From positions 1 through 64,000 of the forward strand of contig JAWLAO010000004.1 in assembly GCA_041395445.1 (NCBI GenBank): a DNA stretch of 64,000 nucleotides, read 5' to 3'. Of this stretch, positions 1 through 9,537 are shown piece by piece (positions within the stretch are counted from its first letter, which is position 1; the number at the start of each line of letters is the position of its first letter). The notes under the pieces were generated by a model. The model did not search any database. It was not told the origin of the DNA and saw only the letters and a program-made list of their open reading frames with translations. Origin of the DNA: Gammaproteobacteria bacterium. GTDB taxonomy: Bacteria; Pseudomonadota; Gammaproteobacteria; Xanthomonadales; Marinicellaceae. A program made the translations under genes and the position numbers.

Positions 1-1278
1 TGGAGTTTGAGGTGTAGCAGGGTAAGCTGGTATCGATACTAAAATATCAGTAGCTGGTCTATAGTCTGTATTAAAAGTCCAACTCTCAAGAACCGGATAT
101 TGGCTCCCAAAAAAACCAGAATAATAGGATTCGTTATCAATTAATGGGATAGAATTGACAGAGAAACACAGTAAGTATTCTGCCCTTCGTGGTCTCGGTG
201 GTCTGGTAATTAATTGTGGATCAGGCACCTGTTCCTCTCTGTCAAATAGTGCTGTTGTTATCACCTCACATTCAGGAAAAATAGTGTTGTTATTTTGTTC
301 ATAAGTATATACATTGTCACCAGTGCCTGCAAATGGAGGAATAGGAAAAGGACTTTGACCTATATACAGCTCATCAACAAAATACTGCCTTGTTGGGAAT
401 GCAATTAACCACTCTGTTTCTGCATTGATACTATCAGTTAACACAAACTCGGTCATTATCTCTGACTTCATCAAAACAGAGCTGACAGACTCATATCCGG
501 TGTCCCACTGTAACTCCAGGCTGTTACCTTGTTCGGTAGTAATAATTGATGATAACTTGCTGTCACTCAATGCAGGAGAATCATTGTCCGCTGAAAAGTG
601 CAGGATGACATCAGAAAAATCCTTCAATGCAGTAACCGGTTCTGAAATGGCCACCCCATTGAGAACATTGATTAACTCCATGCTTCCGGTAATTCCACCT
701 GATGGTGGTAATAAGTCAGTCTGTGAATCATTATCCCAGTAGCCACCGGACTCCCAGGCTTGTTGCAGGAGATTGCAATTCCCCTGAGGTTGTTCATCAT
801 TAAATACCGTTGCCAAAGCACTGTCACCGGTAAGTTCACCCATTTCAATGACTTCCATAAATCCTTCATACATACGGAACAAGTCATATCCATAGTCCTC
901 ATCAAAATTATCATCATAAAAATGAAGATTATCACCAGCCAACTGCGGAACTGTACAAGAATCATCCGCATTAATCATCTTAGTGACAAAACCATCCTCT
1001 TCACCACTTTTATAAAGACCGCCAACCCAAACATCATAAGGTCCCAGATAAAGATTATAGGCATAGACCTCTCTTCCATTGGCAGCTTCTCGAAATCGAA
1101 CCCGCAACGCCTTGGAGTTTTCGGTTGTATTGATAATGGTAATTAAGGTGTTATAGTTATTGTTGACTGTATAATAGGGAAATATCAACACTTCACCGGA
1201 ACCATCATTACTCAAATGAACTGCCTGAGTATTTAAGCCAATAAATAGTAACAATATTGTTAAAACTGTTTTTTTCAC
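1..1278 (-). CDS. Secreted protein of unknown function, 3' end outside window
   Basis: Reading the minus strand from a GTG at 1278 gives an open frame of 426 codons that runs off the left edge without a stop. A GAGG-type ribosome site lies just upstream of the GTG. The N-terminus (MKKTVLTILLLFIGLNTQA) is a clear Sec signal peptide, so the product is exported. The mature part is acidic and rich in Tyr, Asn and Asp, starts with VHLSNDGSGEVLIFPYYTV, and shows no catalytic motif I recognise. A terminator-bearing comEA remnant lies upstream on the same strand. Confidence is high for coding and export; function is unknown. Confidence 0.8.
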   Translation of the reverse strand, partial: MKKTVLTILLLFIGLNTQAVHLSNDGSGEVLIFPYYTVNNNYNTLITIINTTENSKALRVRFREAANGREVYAYNLYLGPYDVWVGGLYKSGEEDGFVTKMINADDSCTVPQLAGDNLHFYDDNFDEDYGYDLFRMYEGFMEVIEMGELTGDSALATVFNDEQPQGNCNLLQQAWESGGYWDNDSQTDLLPPSGGITGSMELINVLNGVAISEPVTALKDFSDVILHFSADNDSPALSDSKLSSIITTEQGNSLELQWDTGYESVSSVLMKSEIMTEFVLTDSINAETEWLIAFPTRQYFVDELYIGQSPFPIPPFAGTGDNVYTYEQNNNTIFPECEVITTALFDREEQVPDPQLITRPPRPRRAEYLLCFSVNSIPLIDNESYYSGFFGSQYPVLESWTFNTDYRPATDILVSIPAYPATPQTP

Positions 1279-1387
1279 AACGCCCTCGCGTATGGGTTAA
1301 TAGTCAAAATATTCAAACTTTAGACGCTCTTGATAGGGATATTATCAAAACAACTGTTAATCTTTCATAAAAAAGATTGGAAAAACC

Positions 1388-1411
1388 AAAAAAGCCGCTC
1401 TGAGCGGCTTT
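1388..1411 (-). terminator. Intrinsic terminator of the comEA-like gene
   Basis: On the minus strand GCCGCT-CAG-AGCGGC is followed by TTTTTT, a compact GC-rich hairpin with a U-run, 22 bases past the comEA-like stop. Confidence 0.85.
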
Positions 1412-1432
1412 CTGATATTGTGATTGAGATGA

Positions 1433-1684
1433 TTATTTATCTGTCAATTCAATTGCATTGCGGTTTTTCTCAACGGTTTTCAGTCGATTCCTTTAACTTC
1501 AGTCAGGCTTTCGATGGTTTGAAATCGCCTGTTCAGTACGATATCAACAATCCTTGACTTTTTTCGCACCAATTCCGTTTAATTCTTCTGCTAAAGATTT
1601 AGCATCTGCGGTATTAATGTTTACTGCAAACAAAGATTGACTAAAAAGGACTAAAGAAGTGATTGCTGTTAATAATTTTTTCAT
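1433..1684 (-). pseudogene. ComEA-like helix-hairpin-helix protein, multiply frameshifted
   Basis: The ATG at 1684 follows a GGAGAAAAG ribosome site and opens a signal peptide (MKKLLTAITSLVLFSQSLFA), then VNINTADAKSLAEELNGIGAKK, the hallmark of small periplasmic ComEA/HhH proteins that bind DNA. The frame then stops. The rest of the domain (IVDYRT..GDF.TIESLTEVKGIGLKTVEKNRNAIEL) is recoverable only by restoring about six single bases, after which the gene would have 86 codons ending at the TAA at 1435. I see deletions but no obvious substitutions, which is odd for old decay. It could be an intact gene in poorly sequenced DNA. Confidence 0.7.
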
Positions 1685-1862
1685 AACTTTTCTCCAAAAT
1701 GTTTAAATTGTATTTTTACCAGTTCACAACATTGCGAAACATGGTGCTCATTTTAGAGATTTGGAAAAATTAAAATATCGGCAAAATGCTTTTTGGTTTT
1801 AGGAAAATATTTAAAGTTTTAAGTGGTTTTCCTACAAGGTTTGGTTTGATACTTTTTGCGTG

Positions 1863-1882
1863 TGCTTCCTCAACTGGTCATT
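1863..1882 (+). repeat. Left terminal inverted repeat of the IS30 element
   Basis: TGCTTCCTCAACTGGTCATT; its reverse complement is at 3045-3064 without mismatch. Confidence 0.9.
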
Positions 1883-1927
1883 TACCCAAACATTATGCTT
1901 GTCAACTATATATTTTGGAGCAAGATA

Positions 1928-3049
1928 ATGGCAGGTAAAGTATTAACAACAAATCAAAAAGAAATCATCTGGAACTATTGGAAACAAGGAATAGCAATGA
2001 TTGATATAAGCAGGATACTAAACATCCGAACTTCAGTATCGATACTTTTGTTTTATCATGGTGGAATCAAGCCATACAACAGAAGAGAAATACTAATCAT
2101 TTATCCATTTCTGAACGTGAAGAAATATCACGAGGGCTCGTCAACGGACTAGGTATTCGTGAACTTGCAAGAAATCTGAATCGTTCGCCATCAACCATTT
2201 GCAGAGAGATCAAACGTAATGGTGGTACGGCTTAGAATGCAAACTGTTAAAGCTGATAAAATGGCTTACAGGAGAGCAAGACACCCAAAGAATATTTATT
2301 TCTCAAGTATAATGAGCTTCAGGAGCTGATAAAAACAAAGCTGAAAGACTACTGGTCACCACAACAAATATCAACATGGTTAAAATTGACATACCCTGAT
2401 AACCCAAAGATGCAAGTATCACATGAAACAATATACAAAAGTCTTTATATTCAAAGCAGAGGGCTGTTTCCGCAAGAATCAGTCTATCTCAGAAGCGAGC
2501 GAAAAACTCGCAGGGCAAAAAATCACAAAGGTGGTTTAGAAGGACAAATTGGATATGGTACTCAATTTCCAAAGACCTACTGAAGTTGAAGACAGAGCGA
2601 TACCGGGACATAGGAGGAGATTTGATTCAAGGTAGCAGCGCTATGCTGGTTTTATTGCAACAATCGTTGAAAGACAAACCCGATTTGTAGTTCTTGCCAA
2701 GGTCACAGGTAAAGGAAAACGGAAACGGTTGTTAAAGCGATATCGAAGCAAATGATGAAGTTTCCAAGGTTATTAAGGAAAAGTCTAACTTGGGACAGGG
2801 TTCAGAACTGAAAGCACACAAGAAGTTTAGTATGGCAACCGACATGGATGTATTTTTGTGATCCTCACAGCCCTTGGCAAAGAGGTTCAAATGAAAATAC
2901 AAACAGATTGCTGAGAGACTTTCAAAACTGACTTGGGAGGTTATACACAAAAGCAATTAAACGATGTTGCTTCTCGTTTAAACAACAGACCCAGAGAAAC
3001 GCTGCGTTTTCTTTCACCAGCAGTTAAAATGAATGAACTGTTGCAATGA
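1928..3049 (+). pseudogene. IS30-family transposase, multiply frameshifted
   Basis: The frame opens at the ATG at 1928 (MAGKVLTTNQKEIIWNYWKQ) with an N-terminal helix-turn-helix region. Across three frames it continues through a second HTH (ISEREEISRGLVNGLGIREL, then NRSPSTICREIKRNGG), the conserved WSPQQIS and SHETIYKSLY blocks, and catalytic-core remnants IPGH, TWDRGSEL and DPHSPWQRGSNENTNR. It ends at the TGA at 3047. At least eight single-base indels interrupt it, so as written it makes no transposase. The amino acid sequence on either side of each break is well kept, which leaves open assembly error. Confidence 0.8.
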
Positions 3050-3064
3050 CCAGTTGAGGAAGCA
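3045..3064 (-). repeat. Right terminal inverted repeat of the IS30 element
   Basis: Exact reverse complement of the left end; it overlaps the transposase stop codon. Confidence 0.9.
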
Positions 3065-3099
3065 TGCTCAAAGCTATCTCAAAGAGCACCCAGTATCGA

Positions 3100-3530
3100 C
3101 CTGCGGTTTCTTTGGTACTCATAAAATTTGATGCTCAACAAAAACTCGCTGCGCTCAGACATACTTGTTTCGCTAATATCAAATTTACTCGTTCCTCAGC
3201 GATGTATAAGGGGGGAATTAATGCTATTTGTTTACAATGTTATATCAACTTGATTATGAATTCAGATATAAAGTTAGTGTGATTTTTTATTATTTGTATT
3301 TTTTAATTTCTCTTCTTTCACCAGGTTCAATGTCGAGAATAACAAATATCCCCCTTACATTTCGCTGAGAAGCACAGAAATATTCGGAATCAAGCTTCAT
3401 ACTGTCTGAGCGAAGCGAGTTTATGAAGCGCCGAATATTTCGAGCATCGAAGGAAACCGAAGGCCGAAATGTCGGGGCGTGCTTTCTTTTGGTTACTTTG
3501 CTTTACACGAGTAAAGAAAAGTAACATACC
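3100..3530. repeat. Non-coding, repeat-like stretch with imperfect hairpin
   Basis: There is no convincing gene between the IS element and the DUF885 gene. From 3380 to about 3442 two nested arms pair (GAAATATTCGG with CCGAATATTTC, and GCTTCATA with TATGAAGC). The segment around 3470-3525 (TTGGTTACTTTGC... GTAAAGAAAAGTAAC) resembles dispersed intergenic repeat sequence I recall from many gammaproteobacterial genomes. A 72-codon open frame at 3064-3282 has no gene-like composition. Copy number elsewhere in the genome would settle whether it is a repeat family. Confidence 0.4.
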
Positions 3531-3553
3531 CATTTGTTGAATGATTTAAAAAA

Positions 3554-5362
3554 TCACTCCTTGCTTGCGACCCAATCTGAAATTTTATTCTCCAAAACAC
3601 TCATGGGTACAGCTCCACCAAGCAGGACAACATCATGAAATTCCTTAATGTCGAATTTATCACCTAATTTCTGCATGGCATCATTTCGGAGTTTGACAAT
3701 TTGAATCATTCCCAGTTTATAACCAAGGGCTTGTCCCGGCCAAACCATATAACGTTCAACTTCAGCGATTGCATCAGACTCAACCACTCCGCCAATTTCC
3801 ATCATATACTTAATGGCTTGTTCTCTGCTCCATTTCTTGTAATGTAAACCGGTATCGACAACCAGACGAACGGCTCGGAAAAGTTCAGCTTTTAAGCGGC
3901 CTAAATCACTGAATGGATCGTTTTTATACAGCCCCATTTCTTTGCCGACCAATTCCGAATACAAAGCCCAGCCTTCGACATAAGCGTTGTAAGGAGCAAT
4001 TCTTCTCAGCATTGGCAAGTCTCCTTGTTCCAGGTTCAATGCAACCTGCCAGTGATGTCCCGGAATGGCTTCATGGTATGTTAAAGTTTTCATCTCAAAT
4101 CGTGGGTTGGCCTTTATATCACGCAGATTAATCCAGTAAATTCCCGGCTGGCTTCCATCTAATGGTGGATTCGTGTATTGCCCACCGGGAGCCGATTCTT
4201 CTCTGGCTTTAGGAAATTTACGAACCTCAACATCGTATTTAGGACGTGTTGCAAACTGTTCGTCCATCATTGTGGAAATCTCCAGAATGTATTTATTCAA
4301 ATCGTTTAACAGTTCTGCTCTTCCTGCCTCTGAGTCTTCATAAATAAAGCGGCTATCGTCTAATAATGCCATCATTCTTTCACCAACTGTTCCCTCTGTC
4401 ATTCCTTGTGCATTAAGAATTTTATCCATCTCCGAGGTGATTCTATCTACCTCCGACAATCCCAAATCGTGAATTTGTTGTGGTGTTAAATCACTGTCTC
4501 CCAGCATTTTTATTGCATCAAGATAATACTTGCCACCATTGGGTTGAGCCCAAATTCCTGACTCTTCTTTTGCCATTAATTTCAAGTCATTCAGTTTTGT
4601 AACGACTGAATTGAAAGCCGGATAAACTTTGGTTGCAACCAGCATTTCTGCTTTTTTTACCGCTTGAGCTTTTTCCTCATCGCTCATATCACTCACACCT
4701 TGTAGTTTTTGAGCAAGTGATGTGACTAAAGGATGATTGGAAGCATCTGTCTCAATAAAACTTTGCATCGCTGAGATTGTTTTATTGACAATCGCTTTTG
4801 GTGGAATCCAGTTTTTGTCGGTGTCATATTCCAGTTTTTCCAGAACCTGCTGAACAAAAATATCAAAGTGATCCAATCGTTGCAGATAATCCTGAGCTTG
4901 TTTGGAATGGTTTACCTGATGGTTGGCAACCATGATGTTTGGAATATCAATCAACGGGCCATTGATTTGATTAACGATAAACGGCGAAAGTCCCATCCAA
5001 ACATCAATGTAACCAATATCGAAATCCTCATGTCCGGAAAAATAACGAATGATGTTTTGCATCACGGACTTGTTTTCATCATTATAACTTTCTGCAGAAA
5101 GTTGCTGATTGATAGCTCTCAATGAGTCTCTCAGCTTTTTCTCAGCTGCCGGAGAATAATTATCCAATCTGTTTTGATATTCACCACCTGACATTTCTTC
5201 CGACAAACCATATTGAGTCGAATTTGATGGTCTGGCACTAAATAAGGCTTTGGTGCTTTCTGAATAGAAGTTTGATAAATCGGTGCTTTCCTGTTTAACA
5301 TTTCTTTGACAGGCATTTAACATCATGAATGTTATCAAAATCAAAGCTGTATTTGTTTTCAT
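3554..5362 (-). CDS. DUF885 family lipoprotein, putative zinc peptidase
   Basis: The product has about 602 residues. The start is set at the ATG at 5362 because GAGGAAAAAACGG precedes it and the product then begins MKTNTALILITFMMLNAC, a lipoprotein signal with lipobox cysteine; a second ATG five codons upstream lacks a ribosome site. The C-terminal half carries TYHEAIPGHHWQ, the metal-binding HExxxGHH-like block of the DUF885 family, plus the EGWALYSE stretch typical of it. Members are predicted membrane-anchored metallopeptidases; the substrate is unknown. It is divergent from the M14 peptidase gene, so the pair may serve peptide scavenging (inference). Confidence 0.85.
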   Translation of the reverse strand: MKTNTALILITFMMLNACQRNVKQESTDLSNFYSESTKALFSARPSNSTQYGLSEEMSGGEYQNRLDNYSPAAEKKLRDSLRAINQQLSAESYNDENKSVMQNIIRYFSGHEDFDIGYIDVWMGLSPFIVNQINGPLIDIPNIMVANHQVNHSKQAQDYLQRLDHFDIFVQQVLEKLEYDTDKNWIPPKAIVNKTISAMQSFIETDASNHPLVTSLAQKLQGVSDMSDEEKAQAVKKAEMLVATKVYPAFNSVVTKLNDLKLMAKEESGIWAQPNGGKYYLDAIKMLGDSDLTPQQIHDLGLSEVDRITSEMDKILNAQGMTEGTVGERMMALLDDSRFIYEDSEAGRAELLNDLNKYILEISTMMDEQFATRPKYDVEVRKFPKAREESAPGGQYTNPPLDGSQPGIYWINLRDIKANPRFEMKTLTYHEAIPGHHWQVALNLEQGDLPMLRRIAPYNAYVEGWALYSELVGKEMGLYKNDPFSDLGRLKAELFRAVRLVVDTGLHYKKWSREQAIKYMMEIGGVVESDAIAEVERYMVWPGQALGYKLGMIQIVKLRNDAMQKLGDKFDIKEFHDVVLLGGAVPMSVLENKISDWVASKE

Positions 5363-5504
5363 CCGTTTTTTCCTCATAATTTGAACGTACCATTATAAGT
5401 ATTTTTATTGTCTCTGACAGAGAAATAAGTCTGATAACAAAATATCTCGTGTCAATTTCATAGTGAAAATATTAAGATACAGAAAAGCCATACGTATTAT
5501 TGAA

Positions 5505-7235
5505 ATGAAAAAAGCACTATTTTGTTTTACATTCTTAACTGCAACACAGTCTGCAATTTCAAGCAGTCAGTTTGAAACTTTTTTTGAGCAAACCAACGGA
5601 GCAGAAACAGCCACCTACCAGCAAGTGATTCATTATTATCAGAAACTGAGTCATGAATTTGATACTATTCAAATTCAAACTTTCGGAGAAACGGATTCCG
5701 GCAAGCCATTACATCTTGTAATATTTAACAAAGATGGGTTAAAGAAAATCAAGCCCAGACTGATTCGAAAAAGTGTGTTGCTGATTAATAACGGCATTCA
5801 TCCCGGAGAAAGCGATGGTATTGACGCAACAATGATGTTGTTTCGGGACTTGGCAAGCGGCAAAATTCCTGCTCCTGAAAATGTAATTATTGCAACTATT
5901 CCTATTTACAACATCGGTGGAAGCCTCAATCGTAACTCAACCAGCCGAACGAATCAGAATGGACCAAGAGAGTATGGTTTCCGCGGTAATGCCCGTAATT
6001 ATGATTTAAACCGTGACTTTATTAAATGTGATACGAAGAACTGCAAGGCTTTCACAGAGCTTCTTCATCAATTAAAGCCGGATGTTTTTATTGATAACCA
6101 TGTCAGCAACGGCGCAGATTATCAATACACGCTCACACATTTATTCACTCAACACAATAAACTTAGAGGCAAAAGTGGAGAATATCTGCAAGAATTTCTG
6201 ATGCCGGAATTAGAAAAAAAATTGAAACTAAAAAATTGGGATATAACACCTTATGTGAATGTTTTTAATGATGTGCCGGAAAAAGGTTTCAATCAGTTTA
6301 TGGACTATCCACGTTACTCCACCGGCTATACAACCTTGTTTAATACGCTGGGAATGATGGTCGAAACCCACATGCTTAAACCATACAAACAAAGAGTTGA
6401 AGGAACTTATCAGTTGATGCTTTCCATGATTGAAATTATGCAAAAAGAATCTGACAAGATAATTACTCTTCGCCAGGATTTTCATAAAGAAATTTATAAC
6501 CAAGATTTATATACTCTCAACTGGCAAATTGATGGAGAAAAGTCCTCAATGCTCAACTTCAAAGGATTTGAGGGTGAAATGATTGACAGCAAAGTTACCA
6601 ATCAGAAAAGATTAAAATATGACAGAACCAAGCCGTTCAACAAAGCGGTGAAATTTCAGAATTATTTTAAACCGGCATTGCAGATTACGATGCCCAAAGC
6701 CTATATCATTCCGCAAGGATGGCATAATGTGATTGACTTATTGAAACTAAACAATGTTGCAATGAATACATTAGATATTGATTCCGATTATCAAGTTGAA
6801 TCTTACCGAATCACCGATTACGAGACCTCCAAGACACCTTATGAAGGTCATTATCCGCATTCAAACACACAAATTTCTAAAACCATAGAACAAAAAACAT
6901 TCAAGAAAGGTGATTACATTATCGAAGTCAACCAGCCTTCGATTCGCTATATTCTCGAAACTCTCGAGCCACAAGCACCTGATTCATTCTTCAAATGGAA
7001 CTTCTTCGACACCATCCTGCAACAGAAAGAGCACTTCTCACCTTATGTGTTTGAAGATATTGCCGAACAAATGCTTAAAGACAATCCCGAAATTGCCAAA
7101 GAATTCAGGGAAAAGCAAGATACCGACAAAGAATTTGCTGAAAACTGGTACGCTCAACTCGACTGGCTGCACAAACACAGCAAACACTACGAAAAAACCC
7201 ATATGCTATATCCCGTTTATCGGATTTTGAAATAA
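5505..7235 (+). CDS. M14 family zinc carboxypeptidase, secreted
   Basis: The product has 576 residues from the ATG at 5505, which gives a signal peptide (MKKALFCFTFLTATQSAISS); an upstream in-frame GTG at 5463 would bury it. The M14 zinc motif HPGESDG (His and Glu near residues 99 and 102) is followed by a third ligand region DNHVSNGADYQ and a C-terminal Glu region (METHMLKPYKQRVEG). Members of this branch cleave C-terminal residues from peptides in the periplasm or outside. It is longer than minimal carboxypeptidases, with an all-beta or mixed C-terminal extension of unknown role. It is divergently transcribed from the DUF885 lipoprotein gene. Confidence 0.85.
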   Translation: MKKALFCFTFLTATQSAISSSQFETFFEQTNGAETATYQQVIHYYQKLSHEFDTIQIQTFGETDSGKPLHLVIFNKDGLKKIKPRLIRKSVLLINNGIHPGESDGIDATMMLFRDLASGKIPAPENVIIATIPIYNIGGSLNRNSTSRTNQNGPREYGFRGNARNYDLNRDFIKCDTKNCKAFTELLHQLKPDVFIDNHVSNGADYQYTLTHLFTQHNKLRGKSGEYLQEFLMPELEKKLKLKNWDITPYVNVFNDVPEKGFNQFMDYPRYSTGYTTLFNTLGMMVETHMLKPYKQRVEGTYQLMLSMIEIMQKESDKIITLRQDFHKEIYNQDLYTLNWQIDGEKSSMLNFKGFEGEMIDSKVTNQKRLKYDRTKPFNKAVKFQNYFKPALQITMPKAYIIPQGWHNVIDLLKLNNVAMNTLDIDSDYQVESYRITDYETSKTPYEGHYPHSNTQISKTIEQKTFKKGDYIIEVNQPSIRYILETLEPQAPDSFFKWNFFDTILQQKEHFSPYVFEDIAEQMLKDNPEIAKEFREKQDTDKEFAENWYAQLDWLHKHSKHYEKTHMLYPVYRILK

Positions 7236-7322
7236 ACAACTGACAATTCTCTAACTCTACTGTAATATCGATTACACACAATAAATGGAGAATTTATAAT
7301 ATTAAAAATCAAATCTATAGCT

Positions 7323-7637
7323 ATGCTTCTTGCGTTAATTTTTATCACAGCATCATGTTCGGAAGATAGATCCTCTAACAACCTGCAAGATACTGCAAAA
7401 ACTGAGAACAACGAATTAACAGGCAATAAATTTTTTGATGCCGCCGCAACAAAAATAATGAAACACAACTCCAAAATGGACAGAGTACAAGCAAATTGTG
7501 TTGTAAAAACTATGACAGATAGCGGAGAAGTTGGCGTCGGAGAAATCAATCAAATGCGTTTAGCTGACGATGAAATGTCAAAAAACTCCTCCCGACTGAA
7601 TGCGTCTTATAACCAGGCTAAGGAAAGTTGTAAATAA
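7323..7637 (+). CDS. Small putative lipoprotein of unknown function
   Basis: The product has 105 residues from the only canonical start, the ATG at 7323. It begins MLLALIFITASC, a lipobox, but without the positive residues a signal peptide needs. Reading upstream in frame gives LKIKSIA directly before it, and a GGAG at 7287-7290 sits eight bases before an in-frame ATA at 7299. The natural start is therefore probably near 7299, either non-standard or altered by a base error. The mature protein is hydrophilic with two further cysteines. No family is recognised. A terminator follows at once. Confidence 0.6.
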   Translation: MLLALIFITASCSEDRSSNNLQDTAKTENNELTGNKFFDAAATKIMKHNSKMDRVQANCVVKTMTDSGEVGVGEINQMRLADDEMSKNSSRLNASYNQAKESCK

Positions 7638-7650
7638 TAAAGCAAATAAC

Positions 7651-7682
7651 AAAAAGCCCCAATATTCAATTAGGGCTTTTAA
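7651..7682. terminator. Intrinsic terminator after the small lipoprotein
   Basis: AAAAGCCC and GGGCTTTT pair around an AT-rich loop and are flanked by A- and T-runs, so it can work in both directions. Confidence 0.8.
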
Positions 7683-7780
7683 CTTTCTCTTATGAGATTC
7701 CCGCCTTCGTGACGAGTTTGTAATTGGAGTACATTCCCAATCTTTGCATTTATCGCTTCAGTAATTCTTTAGATCAAGGC

Positions 7781-7819
7781 TGGAAGTGGGAGTTTATAAT
7801 CTATAAATGACCACTTCCA
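7781..7819. other. Strong hairpin downstream of groEL
   Basis: TGGAAGTGG (7781-7789) pairs with CCACTTCCA (7811-7819), and TTTATA with TATAAA inside it. No U-run follows on the groEL strand, so it is not a classic terminator; it could protect the groEL transcript end. Confidence 0.5.
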
Positions 7820-7861
7820 AACGCAGAGATAATGAATTAATGAAGATGATAAATCAAAGAT

Positions 7862-9511
7862 TTACATCATGCCTGGCATTCCGCCCATACCTCCCATACC
7901 ACCCATTCCGCCCATATCTGGAGCACCGGAATCTTTGGCAGGAGCATCAGCAACCATACATTCTGTGGTAATCATCAAACCAGCAACGGATGCGGCATTT
8001 TGTAATGCTGTACGTGTCACTTTAGCAGGGTCGAGGATACCTGCTTTAATCATGTCTACGTATTCGCCTTTTGCTGCATTGTAACCGTAGTTACCTTCAC
8101 CATTTTTAACATTATTCACTACCACTGAGGCTTCTTCACCACAGTTGTTGACGATTTGGCGTAATGGCTCTTCCATTGTACGTTTGGCAATCGCAATACC
8201 AACATTTTGGTCTTCATTATCACCTTTAAGGTCAGCAATTGCTGATAATGCACGAATCAATGCCACTCCACCACCGGGAACAACACCTTCTTCTACAGCA
8301 GCACGAGTTGAGTGTAAAGCATCTTCAACACGGTCTTTCTTCTCTTTCATTTCAATTTCAGAAGCTGCACCGACTTTAATCACTGCAACACCACCTGCTA
8401 GTTTAGCAACACGTTCTTGCAATTTTTCTTTATCGTAATCGGAAGTCGCTTCATCAATTTGTTTACGAATTTGATTCACTCTGGCTTCGATGGATGAAAC
8501 ATCACCGGCACCGTCAATGATTGTTGTGTTTTCTTTGCTGATTTGAACTCGTTTTGCTGTTCCCAAATCTTCGATTGTCACTTTATCCAAAGATAAACCA
8601 ACTTCTTCAGAAATAACTGTACCACCAGTTAAAACAGCAATATCTTCCAACATCGCTTTACGTCTGTCACCAAAACCAGGAGCTTTAACCGCTGAAACTT
8701 TAACGATTCCACGCAAATTATTTACAACCAAAGTTGCCAATGCTTCACCGTCGATGTCTTCAGCAACAATCAACAATGGTTTGCTGGCTTTAGCAACTGC
8801 TTCCAATGTTGGTAACAATTCACGAATGTTAGAAATTTTCTTGTCATGCAACAAAATATAAGGTGCATCCAGTTCGGCTGTCATTGTGTCTTGGTTAGTC
8901 ACAAAATACGGAGACAAATAACCTCTGTCAAATTGCATACCTTCAACGACGTCCAGTTCATTGGAAAGTCCTGAACCTTCTTCAACAGTAATCACGCCTT
9001 CTTTGCCCACTTTATCCATAGCTTCGGCAATGATTTTTCCAACGCTTTCATCAGAGTTTGCTGAAATGGTACCAACCTGTGCAATAGCATTGCTGTCAGT
9101 ACAAGGAACTGACAAATCTTTAAGTGCTGAAACAGCAGTAGCAACGGCTTTGTCAATCCCACGTTTCAAATCCATTGGGTTCATACCTGCTGCAACGGCT
9201 TTTAAGCCTTCACGTACAAATGCTTGAGCTAAAATTGTTGCAGTCGTTGTACCGTCACCGGCAGCATCATTAGTTTGTGATGCCACTTCCTTGACCATTT
9301 GTGCACCCATGTTTTCGAATTTATCTTCCAATTCGATTTCTTTTGCAACAGATACACCGTCTTTGGTGATTGTTGGAGCACCAAAACTTTTATCCAAAAC
9401 AACGTTTCTGCCTTTAGGTCCTAATGTAACTTTAACTGCGTTTGCTAATACATTCACGCCACGAGCCATTTTCGCACGGGCGTCTTCTGAAAATAATACT
9501 TCTTTTGCCAT
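7862..9511 (-). CDS. groL: Chaperonin GroEL
   Basis: The 549-residue 60-kDa chaperonin subunit assembles as a double ring in the cytoplasm and folds client proteins with ATP and GroES. The N-terminus AKEVLFSEDARAKMARGVNV and the ATP-site blocks TLGPKGRNVVLD and VKEVASQTNDAAGDGTTTAT are canonical. The C-terminus ends in the repeated GGM tail typical of GroEL. It lies 26 bases downstream of groES in the usual order and shares its heat-shock promoter. Confidence 0.99.
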   Translation of the reverse strand: MAKEVLFSEDARAKMARGVNVLANAVKVTLGPKGRNVVLDKSFGAPTITKDGVSVAKEIELEDKFENMGAQMVKEVASQTNDAAGDGTTTATILAQAFVREGLKAVAAGMNPMDLKRGIDKAVATAVSALKDLSVPCTDSNAIAQVGTISANSDESVGKIIAEAMDKVGKEGVITVEEGSGLSNELDVVEGMQFDRGYLSPYFVTNQDTMTAELDAPYILLHDKKISNIRELLPTLEAVAKASKPLLIVAEDIDGEALATLVVNNLRGIVKVSAVKAPGFGDRRKAMLEDIAVLTGGTVISEEVGLSLDKVTIEDLGTAKRVQISKENTTIIDGAGDVSSIEARVNQIRKQIDEATSDYDKEKLQERVAKLAGGVAVIKVGAASEIEMKEKKDRVEDALHSTRAAVEEGVVPGGGVALIRALSAIADLKGDNEDQNVGIAIAKRTMEEPLRQIVNNCGEEASVVVNNVKNGEGNYGYNAAKGEYVDMIKAGILDPAKVTRTALQNAASVAGLMITTECMVADAPAKDSGAPDMGGMGGMGGMGGMPGMM

Positions 9512-9537
9512 TATACTTCTCTTTATCTTTTGTGGAT

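Larger units (their letters stand above)
1863..3064 (+). mobile_element. IS30-family insertion sequence
   Basis: About 1.2 kb is bounded by perfect 20-bp terminal inverted repeats, TGCTTCCTCAACTGGTCATT on the left and its exact complement on the right. A TG dinucleotide flanks both ends, consistent with the short target duplications of IS30 elements. The interior encodes fragments of an IS30 DDE transposase. Size, ends and transposase agree on the family. Intact ends imply recent activity, although the transposase frame is broken many times. Confidence 0.85.

Noticed and set aside
3064..3282. 72-codon open frame right of the IS element
   Set aside because: Lies in repeat-like DNA, no ribosome site, composition not protein-like.
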